Assembly (NCBI RefSeq): GCF_000376565.1
Contig: NZ_BARG01000004.1
Location: forward strand, 1 to 64,000
Origin: Streptomyces hokutonensis
GTDB lineage: Bacteria; Actinomycetota; Actinomycetes; Streptomycetales; Streptomycetaceae
DNA: 64,000 nt
Direction: 5' to 3'
Part shown: positions 51,830 to 61,587 of the stretch, one piece after another
Layout of the letters: every line of letters starts with the position of its first letter
How positions within the stretch are numbered: the stretch's first letter is position 1
Notes under the pieces: generated by a model
The model's input: the letters and a program-made list of their open reading frames with translations, nothing else
What the model was told of the DNA's origin: nothing
Database searches by the model: none
Program-made: the position numbers and the translations under genes

Positions 51830-52432
51830 TCACCCCGCCGAAGCCGCCGCCCCGAACGCCCCGCGCGCCATCCGATGCAGCAGTTCCGCCGTCGCCCCCC
51901 GCCCGGGGAGCGAGCCCGGTCGACCCAGGTGCGGCGTCGAGTTGAGCAGGCCGAAGACCGAGTGGACCGCTGATCGCGCGCTGGGTTCGGCCAGGTCCGG
52001 GTAGACGTCCCGTACGACCTCCACCCACAGCTCCACGTACTGGCGCTGGAGCTGGCGGACCAGTTTGCGGTCGGTGTCGCGGAGGCGGTCCAGTTCGCGG
52101 TCGTGGAGGGTGATGAGGGGGCGGTCGTCCAGGGCGAAGTCGATGTGGCCCTCGATGAGGGAGTCGAGGAGGGTCTCCGAGGAGGTCACGCCCTCCGCCT
52201 CGGCCAGTCGGCGCTTCGCGCCTGTCAGGAGCTGGCCGCTGATGCCGACCAGGAGTTCCGCGAGCATCGCGTCCTTGCCGGGGAAGTGGCGGTAGAGGCC
52301 GGGGCCGCTGATGCCGACCGCGGCGCCTATCTCGTCGACACCGACGCCGTGGAATCCCCGCTCGGCGAAGAGCCGCGCGGCCTCCTTGAGGATCTGCTCG
52401 CGGCGGGTGGGGGCGTCGGTTCTCGTGGTCAT
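51830..52432 (-). CDS. TetR-family repressor of the leucine-catabolic operon
   Basis: A 200-residue TetR regulator. HTH: RREQILKEAARLFAERGFHG, VGVDEIGAAVGISGPGLYRH and FPGKDAMLAELL. The C-terminal domain (HIDFALDDRPLITLHDRELD; QRQYVELWVEVVRDVYPDLA) resembles regulators of acyl-CoA catabolism. The ATG at 52432 has no ribosome binding site close by, so a leaderless or short-leader mRNA is possible. It diverges from the acyl-CoA carboxylase operon; two similar dyads in the shared 105-base gap are its likely binding sites. Confidence 0.9.
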   Translation of the reverse strand: MTTRTDAPTRREQILKEAARLFAERGFHGVGVDEIGAAVGISGPGLYRHFPGKDAMLAELLVGISGQLLTGAKRRLAEAEGVTSSETLLDSLIEGHIDFALDDRPLITLHDRELDRLRDTDRKLVRQLQRQYVELWVEVVRDVYPDLAEPSARSAVHSVFGLLNSTPHLGRPGSLPGRGATAELLHRMARGAFGAAASAG

Positions 52433-52454
52433 GAAAGCAATTCTAGACAGGGAG

Positions 52455-52498
52455 GTTAGCGGTCGTTAACCTGGAGGGAATGGTTAACGCTCATTAAC
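52455..52498. promoter_or_regulatory. Twin TetR operators between repressor and carboxylase operon
   Basis: GTTAGCGGTCGTTAAC (52455-52470) and GTTAACGCTCATTAAC (52483-52498) are similar 16-base dyads of the form GTTAnCG-nTC-nTTAAC, starting 28 bases apart. They fill the centre of the 105-base gap between the divergent TetR gene and the carboxylase gene. This is the typical pattern of a TetR autorepressor that also controls the divergent operon. Confidence 0.75.
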
Positions 52499-52537
52499 AG
52501 TCGAGAGCAGCCGATCGCTGTGCGAGGGGACCACAGA

Positions 52538-54154
<1,617 letters not shown>

Positions 54155-54168
54155 TGAGGGTGCCCGAG

Positions 54169-56136
54169 ATGGTCGACATGTTCGAGACGGTCCTGGTGGC
54201 CAACCGGGGCGAGATCGCGGTCCGCGTGATCCGCACCCTGCGCTCGCTCGGTGTGCGCTCGGTGGCCGTCTTCTCCGACGCCGACGCGGACGCCCGGCAC
54301 GTCCGGGAGGCCGACACGGCGGTACGGATCGGTCCCGCCCCGGCCACCGAGAGCTATCTGTCGGTCGAACGGCTCCTGGAGGCGGCGGCCCGCACCGGCG
54401 CGCAGGCCGTGCACCCCGGCTACGGCTTCCTCGCCGAGAACGCGGCCTTCGCGCGCGCGTGCGCCGACGCCGGGCTGGTCTTCATCGGTCCCCCGGCGGA
54501 CGCGATCGCCCTCATGGGCGACAAGATCCGCGCCAAGGAGACGGTGGAGGCGGCCGGCGTTCCGGTCGTCCCCGGCGGCCGCGACCCCGAACTCGCCAAA
54601 GCAGCACATGAGTTGGGCGCGCCCGTCCTCCTCAAGCCATCCGCCGGCGGGGGCGGCAAGGGCATGCGCCTGGTCCGCGACCTCACCCTCCTGGACGACG
54701 AGATCGCCGCCGCCCGCCGCGAGGCCCGCGCATCCTTCGGCGACGACACGCTGCTCGTAGAGCGGTGGGTGGACCGGCCCCGCCACATCGAGATCCAGGT
54801 CCTGGCCGACGGCCACGGCAACGTCGTCCACCTCGGCGAACGCGAGTGCTCCCTGCAGCGCCGGCACCAGAAGGTCGTCGAGGAGGCCCCGAGCGTCCTC
54901 CTGGACGAGGCCACGCGCGCGGCGATGGGCGAGGCGGCGGTCCAGGCGGCCCGCTCGTGCGGGTACGCGGGCGCGGGCACGGTGGAGTTCATCGTCCCCG
55001 GGAACGACCCGTCGTCGTACTACTTCATGGAGATGAACACCCGCCTCCAAGTGGAGCACCCGGTCACGGAGTTGGTGACCGGACTCGACCTGGTGGAGTG
55101 GCAGCTGCGGGTCGCGGCGGGCGAGCGGCTGCCCTTCGCACAGGAGGACATCACGCTCACCGGGCACGCGATCGAGGCCCGTATCTGTGCTGAGGACCCC
55201 GCGCGCGGGTTCCTGCCCTCCGGCGGCACGGTGTTGACGCTGCACGAACCCTCCGGCGACGGCGTCCGCACCGACTCCGGGCTCTCCGAGGGCACCGAGG
55301 TCGGCAGCCTCTACGACCCGATGCTCTCCAAGGTCATCGCCTACGGCCCCGACCGCGCGACCGCGCTGCGGAAACTCCGGGCCGCCCTCGCGGACACGGT
55401 CACCCTGGGCGTGCCGACGAACGCCGGTTTCCTACGGCGGCTGCTGGCCCATCCGGCGGTCGTGGCGGGCGAGTTGGACACCGGGCTCGTCGAGCGCGAG
55501 GCGGACTCCCTCATCCCGGACGAGGTGCCCGAGGAGGTCTACGAGGCGGCGGCCGCCGTACGGCTGGACGCTCTGCGGCCGACGGGCGAGGGCTGGACCG
55601 ACCCGTTCTCGGTGCCGAGCGGCTGGCGGCTGGGCGGTGCTCCGAAGCCCGTCGGATTCCAGCTGCGGGTGACCGAGCCCGTGGAGTACGTCCCGCGCGG
55701 CACCCACGCCGTCACCGCGGACCAGGTCGCCGTCACCCTCGACGGGGTCCGGCACACCTTCTGGCGGGCCGGTGACTGGCTGGGCCGGAACGGGGACGCC
55801 TGGCAGGTGCGGGACCACGATCCGGTGGCCGCCTCCCTCAGTGGGGCCGACCGCTCCGGTGCCGGTTCGCTGACCGCGCCGATGCCGGGGACGGTGACCG
55901 TGGTGAAGGTCGCCGTAGGAGATCAAGTGACCGCCGGGCAGAGCCTGTTGGTGGTCGAGGCGATGAAGATGGAGCACGTCGTCTCCGCGCCGCACGCCGG
56001 CACCGTCGCCGAACTCGATGTGACCCCCGGCGCGACGGTCGCCATGGACCAGGTGCTGGCGGTCGTCACACCCCTGATCGACACACCCCTGATCGACACA
56101 CCCGTGATCGTCACACCTGCGGAGGAGGACCAGTGA
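54169..56136 (+). CDS. Acyl-CoA carboxylase, biotin carboxylase/BCCP (alpha) subunit
   Basis: A 655-residue alpha subunit that carboxylates its own biotin with bicarbonate and ATP. The biotin carboxylase domain spans about 1-450: [40 protein letters not shown] (ATP loop), [20 protein letters not shown] and [21 protein letters not shown] middle domain follows, then a BCCP domain with the biotinylation site [14 protein letters not shown] near residue 610. The last 17 residues come from a 15-base tandem repeat. ATG 54169 is 14 bases after the beta subunit stop, with GAGGG 8 bases before it; ATG 54154 and ATG 54178 are alternatives. Confidence 0.94.
   Translation: MVDMFETVLVANRGEIAVRVIRTLRSLGVRSVAVFSDADADARHVREADTAVRIGPAPATESYLSVERLLEAAARTGAQAVHPGYGFLAENAAFARACADAGLVFIGPPADAIALMGDKIRAKETVEAAGVPVVPGGRDPELAKAAHELGAPVLLKPSAGGGGKGMRLVRDLTLLDDEIAAARREARASFGDDTLLVERWVDRPRHIEIQVLADGHGNVVHLGERECSLQRRHQKVVEEAPSVLLDEATRAAMGEAAVQAARSCGYAGAGTVEFIVPGNDPSSYYFMEMNTRLQVEHPVTELVTGLDLVEWQLRVAAGERLPFAQEDITLTGHAIEARICAEDPARGFLPSGGTVLTLHEPSGDGVRTDSGLSEGTEVGSLYDPMLSKVIAYGPDRATALRKLRAALADTVTLGVPTNAGFLRRLLAHPAVVAGELDTGLVEREADSLIPDEVPEEVYEAAAAVRLDALRPTGEGWTDPFSVPSGWRLGGAPKPVGFQLRVTEPVEYVPRGTHAVTADQVAVTLDGVRHTFWRAGDWLGRNGDAWQVRDHDPVAASLSGADRSGAGSLTAPMPGTVTVVKVAVGDQVTAGQSLLVVEAMKMEHVVSAPHAGTVAELDVTPGATVAMDQVLAVVTPLIDTPLIDTPVIVTPAEEDQ
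56064..56117 (+). repeat. 15-base tandem repeat at the 3' end of the alpha subunit
   Basis: Units GTCACACCCCTGATC, GACACACCCCTGATC and GACACACCCGTGATC follow one another, with a partial fourth GTCACACCT. In frame they encode [17 protein letters not shown]. They lie after the BCCP domain, so copy number changes would only alter the tail length by 5 residues per unit. Confidence 0.9.
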
Positions 56137-57083
56137 CACTCCCGATGGTCGTACCGGCCCCCGATCTGCCCGCGCGGGTGCGCATCCACGAGGTGGGGGC
56201 CCGTGACGGACTCCAGAACGAGAAGTCGACCGTGCCCACCGAGGTCAAGGCCGAGTTCATCCGGCGGCTGGCCGACGCGGGCCTGACCACCATCGAGGCC
56301 ACCAGCTTCGTCCACCCCAAGTGGGTGCCCCAACTGGCCGACGCCGAGCAGTTGTTCCCGCTCGTGCGGGACCTGGAGGGCGTGCACCTGCCCGTCCTCG
56401 TGCCGAACGGTCGTGGCCTGGACCGGGCCCTGGCCCTGGACGCGAACCGCGTCGCCGTCTTCGCCAGCGCCACCGAGTCCTTCGCCAAGGCCAATCTCAA
56501 CCGCACGGTGGACGAGTCGCTGGCCGTGTTCGCCCCGGTCGTGGCCCGCGCCAAGGACGAGGGCGCCCATGTGCGCGGCTATCTCTCGATGTGCTTCGGC
56601 GACCCCTGGGAGGGCGAGGTCCCCATCGCCCAAGTGGTGCGGGTCTGCCGGGCGTTGGTCGACATGGGCTGCGACGAGCTGAGTCTCGGCGACACGATCG
56701 GCGTGGCAACTCCCGGGCATGTCCTGGAACTTCTCGCCGCGCTCAACGAACAGCACGTCCCCACCGATGTGTTGGGCGTGCACTTCCACGACACCTACGG
56801 CCAGGCCCTCGCCAACACCCTGGCCGCCCTCCAGCACGGCGTCACCACCGTGGACGCCTCCGCGGGCGGCCTCGGCGGCTGTCCGTTCGCCAAGTCCGCC
56901 ACCGGCAACCTCGCGACCGAGGACCTGGTGTGGATGCTCCAGGGTCTCGGCATCGACTCCGGAGTCGACCTCGGCCGTCTCACCGCCACCAGCGTGTGGA
57001 TGGCCGAACAACTGGGCCGACCCAGCCCGTCCCGCACCGTCCGCGCACTCGGTAAAACGACACAGCCCCACAAGGAGCAGTGA
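56133..57083 (+). CDS. Hydroxymethylglutaryl-CoA lyase
   Basis: Cleaves HMG-CoA to acetyl-CoA and acetoacetate, the last step of leucine breakdown. The 316-residue TIM barrel shows [20 protein letters not shown] (Arg and Asp of the active site), [40 protein letters not shown], and the C-terminal signature [20 protein letters not shown] with the catalytic Cys. The GTG start overlaps the alpha subunit stop (GTGA), so translation is coupled. Confidence 0.95.
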   Translation: MTLPMVVPAPDLPARVRIHEVGARDGLQNEKSTVPTEVKAEFIRRLADAGLTTIEATSFVHPKWVPQLADAEQLFPLVRDLEGVHLPVLVPNGRGLDRALALDANRVAVFASATESFAKANLNRTVDESLAVFAPVVARAKDEGAHVRGYLSMCFGDPWEGEVPIAQVVRVCRALVDMGCDELSLGDTIGVATPGHVLELLAALNEQHVPTDVLGVHFHDTYGQALANTLAALQHGVTTVDASAGGLGGCPFAKSATGNLATEDLVWMLQGLGIDSGVDLGRLTATSVWMAEQLGRPSPSRTVRALGKTTQPHKEQ

Positions 57084-57088
57084 CCGCC

Positions 57089-58249
57089 ATGGACCACCGT
57101 CTCTCCCCCGAGCTGGAAGAACTCCGCCGTACGGTCGAGGAGTTCGCGCACGACGTGGTGGCGCCGAAGATCGGCGACTTCTACGAGCGGCACGAGTTCC
57201 CGTACGAGATCGTCCGCGAGATGGGCCGCATGGGCCTGTTCGGGCTGCCGTTCCCCGAGGAGCACGGCGGTATGGGCGGCGACTATCTGGCCCTCGGCCT
57301 GGTCCTGGAGGAGCTGGCCCGCGTCGACTCGTCGGTCGCTATCACCCTGGAGGCGGGCGTCTCGCTCGGCGCGATGCCGATCCATCTCTTCGGCACCGAC
57401 GCCCAGAAGGCCGAGTGGCTGCCCCGGCTGTGCTCCGGCGAGATCCTCGGCGCCTTCGGGCTGACCGAACCGGACGGCGGCTCCGACGCGGGCGCGACCC
57501 GGACGACCGCCCGGCTCGACCCGGACACCGACGAGTGGGTGATCAACGGTTCCAAGTGCTTCATCACCAACTCCGGTACGGACATCACCGGTCTGGTGAC
57601 GGTCACCGCGGTCACCGGCCGCAAGCCCGACGGCAAGCCGCTGATCTCGGCGATCATCGTGCCGTCCGGGACGCCCGGCTTCACGGTCGCGGCGCCGTAC
57701 TCGAAGGTCGGCTGGAACGCCTCGGACACCCGTGAACTGTCCTTCTCGGACGTCCGGGTCCCGGCGGCGAACCTGCTGGGCCAACAGGGCCGCGGCTACG
57801 CCCAGTTCCTGCGCATCCTGGACGAGGGCCGGATCGCCATCGCGGCCCTCGCCACCGGTCTCGCGCAGGGCTGCGTCGACGAGTCGGTGAAGTACGCCAA
57901 GGAACGGCACGCGTTCGGGCGGCCGATCGGCGCCAACCAGGCCATCCAGTTCAAGATCGCCGACATGGAGATGAAGGCCCACACCGCCCGCCTCGCCTGG
58001 CGCGACGCGGCCTCCCGGCTGGTCGCCGGCGAACCCTTCAAGAAGGAGGCGGCCCTCGCCAAGCTGTACTCCTCCACCATCGCCGTCGACAACGCCCGCG
58101 ACGCAACCCAGGTGCACGGCGGCTACGGCTTCATGAACGAGTACCCGGTGGCCCGCATGTGGCGCGACTCCAAGATCCTGGAGATCGGCGAGGGCACCAG
58201 CGAGGTCCAACGGATGCTGATCGCCCGCGAGTTGGGCCTCGCGGGCTGA
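57089..58249 (+). CDS. acdH: Acyl-CoA dehydrogenase (isovaleryl-CoA type)
   Basis: A 386-residue FAD enzyme that closes the leucine operon, probably oxidising isovaleryl-CoA or another short branched acyl-CoA. Motifs: GAFGLTEPDGGSDAGATRTT, VINGSKCFITNSGTDITGLV, LDEGRIAIAALATGLAQGCV, VHGGYGFMNEYPVARMWRDS, and EIGEGTSEVQRMLIARELGL. The ATG at 57089 is 5 bases after the HMG-CoA lyase stop and 11 bases after AAGGAG; GTG 57080 is closer to that site but very near. It is the last gene of the operon. The S. coelicolor homologue is known as acdH. Confidence 0.94.
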   Translation: MDHRLSPELEELRRTVEEFAHDVVAPKIGDFYERHEFPYEIVREMGRMGLFGLPFPEEHGGMGGDYLALGLVLEELARVDSSVAITLEAGVSLGAMPIHLFGTDAQKAEWLPRLCSGEILGAFGLTEPDGGSDAGATRTTARLDPDTDEWVINGSKCFITNSGTDITGLVTVTAVTGRKPDGKPLISAIIVPSGTPGFTVAAPYSKVGWNASDTRELSFSDVRVPAANLLGQQGRGYAQFLRILDEGRIAIAALATGLAQGCVDESVKYAKERHAFGRPIGANQAIQFKIADMEMKAHTARLAWRDAASRLVAGEPFKKEAALAKLYSSTIAVDNARDATQVHGGYGFMNEYPVARMWRDSKILEIGEGTSEVQRMLIARELGLAG

Positions 58250-58480
58250 GAGGCGGCCAGACCCGTTCGGGGGCAGGGCGGCGCCGCGTCCTGGCCACCG
58301 AAGACCGGCCGGCGTACGCAAGGGCCACATCCGCACCGACTGCCGCTGCAGCGATGGTGCCGGTTCCCCGACGGGCGGCGCCGCGCATGATCGCTTCGAC
58401 TTCCGCGCCGAGCTCGGCGGCCATGCCCTCGTGGCGGCGCGGGACCGTCATTGCCGTGTCGGCCCGGCCCGCGAAGATCC
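58250..58480 (-). other. Gap with possible gene remnant on the minus strand
   Basis: Between the convergent acdH and heme oxygenase genes, a minus-strand frame from ATG 58451 reads MTVPRRHEGMAAELGAEVEA then IMRGAARRGTGTIAAAAVGA, DVALAYAGRSSVA, with normal amino acid balance, before turning Arg/Pro-rich and running antisense into acdH. It may be the decayed N-terminal part of a lost gene. I do not recognise a family. No clear terminator was seen in this gap. Confidence 0.35.
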
Positions 58481-59107
58481 CTAGACCGGCTCTGGAGCCG
58501 GGCTGCCCAGCCCCACCGACAACTCCGCCGAGATCAGGGCCACATGCCGGTAGGCCCGCTCGGCGGCGGCCAACACCCTGTCCTGTACGGCGGGTTCGCC
58601 GAGCGCCCGGTCGAGGCGCTCGGTGAGGGCAGCCCAGCGGGCGCGGTCGCCGCTGCCGTAGTACGAGGTGCCGTTCCCGTCCGTGAGCCGGTACGCCTCG
58701 GTGACGTACCGGAGCAGGAAGAGGGCGCCGAGGGTGGAGCCCTCCAGCACGTAGAGGTAGCCGAGGAGTTCGGTGGCGCCGGAGTGCCGGATCTCGTCGG
58801 CGAACTCCGTGGCGGCCGGGCAGGGCCGAAGGACTGCACCGAGGGCGAGGAAGTGGCGCAGGTCGCGTTCGAGAAACGGGAGTTTGGCCAGGTCCGGCGA
58901 CCACACCGAGGCTACGGACGGGCAGGTGGCGCGGGCCAGTTCGGCCTCCAGCGCCTCCAACACCACGCGGTAGGCGGCGAGTTGGCCGACATAGCGGTCG
59001 AGCGGGAGGGTTCCGGCGAGCATCGCGGCGGCGAACTCGGTGCTCTCCAGGGCCTGGTGCCAGGTCCGGGTGCCGTTCCTCAGCCGTTGGGTCGCCCTGT
59101 CCGTCAT
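58481..59107 (-). CDS. Biliverdin-producing heme oxygenase
   Basis: A 208-residue heme oxygenase, which opens heme to biliverdin, CO and free iron using an electron donor. The proximal His is in RNGTRTWHQALESTEFAAAM (about residue 18), and the distal-helix motif LLGYLYVLEGSTLGALFLLR (Gly-rich, about 115) is intact. Length fits the HmuO/HO-1-like bacterial class. The ATG at 59107 overlaps the stop of the polyprenyl synthase gene (ATGA), so the two are translationally coupled. Upstream of the pair is the des iron-uptake locus, which points to heme iron salvage under iron limitation. Confidence 0.9.
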   Translation of the reverse strand: MTDRATQRLRNGTRTWHQALESTEFAAAMLAGTLPLDRYVGQLAAYRVVLEALEAELARATCPSVASVWSPDLAKLPFLERDLRHFLALGAVLRPCPAATEFADEIRHSGATELLGYLYVLEGSTLGALFLLRYVTEAYRLTDGNGTSYYGSGDRARWAALTERLDRALGEPAVQDRVLAAAERAYRHVALISAELSVGLGSPAPEPV

Positions 59108-60225
59108 AAGCCGCTCCGCTGCCGGACCGTCGTGAGCAGACGGTCGATGAGGTGGCCCTTGCGTTCGATCGTCACGTCGAAGTAGGCGGCGCTGCGCTCG
59201 GAGCGGCACACCCCGTGGACGGTGTCCTTCGCGGCGCGCTTCAGGGCCACGGCCTCCTCGGCGAGCGCCAGCAGCGTCCGCTCCAGTTGCGGGTGACCGA
59301 GAACGTACCGTTTGAATTCCGCTTCGGGCGGTGCGCCGTCGAGAAGTTCCAGAAGGACCCGGTTGCCGAGGCCGTCGAAGTCCTCGTGGGTGTTGGCGCC
59401 GCCGAGTTCCGGTACGAAGTCGGTCAGGTCGTTGAACAGCTGGCTGGCGAGGCCGAGTTGGCGCATCGCGCCGTCCAGGGCGAGCCGGTCGTCCTCGACC
59501 ACCCGCAGTCCCGCGAGCGCCGCGTCGAGCGGCATCCGGAACAGGGTGCCGGTCTTGAGCGCGGCCGTCTCCTCCCAGAAGCCGACCCGGACGGCACGCG
59601 GCGCGGCCAGCAGCTCGGCGCGGGTGAGCGCCGTCCGCGAGGACATGTCGACGGCCTGCCCGGTGAAGCCGTCGCCGACCGAGCGCACCAGGCTGTCCAC
59701 GACGGCCGGGTCGGCCGCGTGCCGCAGCGCGGACATGATCAGCCAGGCGCCGGCGTTGAGGGCGAGCGGTGTGCCGTGCGTGGTGTGGAGCGCGGGTTCG
59801 CCGTAGCGGACGTCGCTGCCGTCCTGGATGTCGTCGAGGGCGACGGCAGCCTTCAGCAGAATCCTTACGGCAACTGCCGTGCGGCGGACGACGGCCAGCT
59901 CGGCGGCGGTTTCGTCCCGCTCGGCCGACTCACCGGGAAAACCCCGGTAGTTGCGGTAGGCCCAGTAGACCATCGAGGGGCGCAGCGGAGCCCGGCCGCC
60001 GGGTGTCGCGGCGGTGGGGGGCAGCGCCTGCTGGCCGATCTTCGAGCCGACGGCATCGGCGACCGGTTCGTACAGGGAACGCCGTAGTGCCGTGTCGTAG
60101 GCGGAGGCCGCCGCCCGCGCCGGGGCGGTCAGTGCGCCGAGGAACTCGGCGAGGTCGTCCTCCAGCAGTGCCGCGTCGCTCCGCACCACCGCGTCCACAT
60201 CCGTCGCTTCCACCGTGGTAGCCAC
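59104..60225 (-). CDS. Polyprenyl synthetase family protein with altered second Asp motif
   Basis: A 373-residue trans-prenyl diphosphate synthase-like protein. The first Asp-rich motif is intact (LDDIQDGSD, about residues 130-138), as are TGQAVDMSS and the substrate Lys in TAALKTGTLF. The second Asp-rich motif reads NDLTD (about 265-269) where chain-elongating enzymes have DDxxD, so Mg binding may be altered. It could make a C15-C25 prenyl diphosphate or act as a terpene-synthase-like variant. GTG 60225 is used (GGAGG 4 bases upstream); GTG 60243 is possible. It is coupled to heme oxygenase and divergent from desE. Confidence 0.85.
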   Translation of the reverse strand: MATTVEATDVDAVVRSDAALLEDDLAEFLGALTAPARAAASAYDTALRRSLYEPVADAVGSKIGQQALPPTAATPGGRAPLRPSMVYWAYRNYRGFPGESAERDETAAELAVVRRTAVAVRILLKAAVALDDIQDGSDVRYGEPALHTTHGTPLALNAGAWLIMSALRHAADPAVVDSLVRSVGDGFTGQAVDMSSRTALTRAELLAAPRAVRVGFWEETAALKTGTLFRMPLDAALAGLRVVEDDRLALDGAMRQLGLASQLFNDLTDFVPELGGANTHEDFDGLGNRVLLELLDGAPPEAEFKRYVLGHPQLERTLLALAEEAVALKRAAKDTVHGVCRSERSAAYFDVTIERKGHLIDRLLTTVRQRSGL

Positions 60226-60368
60226 TCCACCTCCGAATGTCACCGAACATCAGTGCGCAGGGCTCGCTACGAACGAGCATGATCACAACGGACGGACGGG
60301 ACAAGGTGGTTGAAAGCCAAAGTGCGCGGGGTGTGAACGGCGGCCACCCCCGCCCACTGGACATTCAG

Positions 60369-60387
60369 TGAGGTTAGGCTAACCTAC
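60369..60387. promoter_or_regulatory. Iron box (DmdR1/IdeR-type) between polyprenyl synthase and desE
   Basis: TGAGGTTAGGCTAACCTAC differs at only two positions from the symmetric iron box TTAGGTTAGGCTAACCTAA, the site of DmdR1/IdeR repressors loaded with Fe(II). It lies 49 bases before the desE ATG and 143 bases before the start of the divergent polyprenyl synthase gene. Iron repression of desE is expected from the known des system; control of the divergent pair is inference. Confidence 0.88.
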
Positions 60388-60435
60388 CTTCGAATTGTCC
60401 GGCGGGTGCTCCACCCTGTTCGAAAGCAGCCACAC

Positions 60436-61485
60436 ATGTCCAACGCCCGTGCCACCCACCTCTCCCGCCGCGGCATCCTCGCCGCGGGCGGCGCCCTCGG
60501 CCTCGGCGCCGTACTCGCGGCCTGCGGGGACGAAGACGCGAAAAGCGGTGGCTCGGGCAAGGAGACGACGGCCGCGAAGTCCGGGCCGTGGAGCTTCAAG
60601 GACGACCGCGGCCAGACCGCGAAGACCGACAGGACCCCGGCGACCATCGTCTCCTTCATCGGCGTCGCCGCCGCGCTGCACGACTACGGCATCGAGTCCA
60701 AGGGAGTCTTCGGCCCGACCAAGCTGAAGGACGGCAAGGCCGACGTGCAGGCCGGCGACCTGGACATCAGCAAGGTCACGATCATCGGCAACGAGTGGGG
60801 CCAGTTCAACATCGAGAAGTACGCGGCCCTCTCCCCCGACGTCCTGATCACCACGATGTTCGACGCGGCCGGCACGCTCTGGTACGTCCCGGAGGAGTCG
60901 AAGAAGAAGATCCTCGCCGTGGGCGCGCCGACCGTCGGCATCTCGGCGTACGACGTCCAGCTGCCGACGCCGCTCGCGCGCATGCTGGAACTCGCCAAGT
61001 CCCTTGGCGCGGACACCACTTCGTCCACCATCACCGCGGCGAAGAAGCGGTTCGAGGACGCTGCCGCCCGGCTGCGCGCCGCGGCCAAGGCCAAGCCGGA
61101 CATCAAGGTCCTCGCCGGTTCCGCGAGCCAGGACATCTTCTACGTCTCCGGGTCGAATCTCTCCATCGACCTCGAGTACTACAAGGCGCTCGGCGTGAAC
61201 TTCGTCGAGCCGTCCGCCGCCGCGCTGAAGGCGAGTGGCGGCTGGTTCGAGAACCTCAGCTGGGAGAACGTCGACAAGTACGGGGCGGACATCATCATGA
61301 TGGACAGCCGGACCTCGGCGATTCAGCCGGCCGATATTACCGAGGGCACGTGGAAGAAGCTGCCTGCGGTGAAGGCGAACCAGGTGATCGCCCGCAATCC
61401 TGAGCCGATTCTGTCGTACGCGAAGTGTGCGCCGTTGCTTGAGGATCTGGCTAAGGCCATCGAGAACGCGAAGAAGGTCAGCTGA
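60436..61485 (+). CDS. desE: Ferrioxamine-binding lipoprotein
   Basis: The 349-residue receptor lipoprotein that captures ferrioxamine for ABC uptake. The signal ends in a lipobox LAAC-GD (Cys near residue 30) after a Tat-like SRRGILAAGGALGLGAVLAA. The body is a FecB/FhuD-type binding fold: TPATIVSFIGVAAALHDYGI, ALSPDVLITTMFDAAGTLWY and GADIIMMDSRTSAIQPADIT. The ATG at 60436 matches the family start. An iron box lies just upstream. No permease or ATPase is adjacent, as is usual for this locus. It precedes desF and desA. Confidence 0.93.
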   Translation: MSNARATHLSRRGILAAGGALGLGAVLAACGDEDAKSGGSGKETTAAKSGPWSFKDDRGQTAKTDRTPATIVSFIGVAAALHDYGIESKGVFGPTKLKDGKADVQAGDLDISKVTIIGNEWGQFNIEKYAALSPDVLITTMFDAAGTLWYVPEESKKKILAVGAPTVGISAYDVQLPTPLARMLELAKSLGADTTSSTITAAKKRFEDAAARLRAAAKAKPDIKVLAGSASQDIFYVSGSNLSIDLEYYKALGVNFVEPSAAALKASGGWFENLSWENVDKYGADIIMMDSRTSAIQPADITEGTWKKLPAVKANQVIARNPEPILSYAKCAPLLEDLAKAIENAKKVS

Positions 61486-61507
61486 GTTTGGGGTGGTTTC
61501 GCTTTGT

Positions 61508-61548
61508 GGGGAGCTGCGGGCCGGTGGGGGCTGGTCGCGCAGTTCCCC
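61508..61548. repeat. Streptomyces intergenic hairpin repeat (copy 2)
   Basis: GGGGAGCTGCG (61508-61518) pairs with CGCAGTTCCCC (61538-61548), one G-T pair, around a 19-base loop GGCCGGTGGGGGCTGGTCG. It ends in the sequence CGCGCAGTTCCCCGCGCCCC that I recognise as a dispersed Streptomyces intergenic repeat. It lies between desE and desF, where it could trim or attenuate read-through. A relative is at 33668. Confidence 0.6.
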
Positions 61549-61587
61549 GCGCCCCTTTAAGCCTCACGTTTCTTTGAAGGAACCCCT

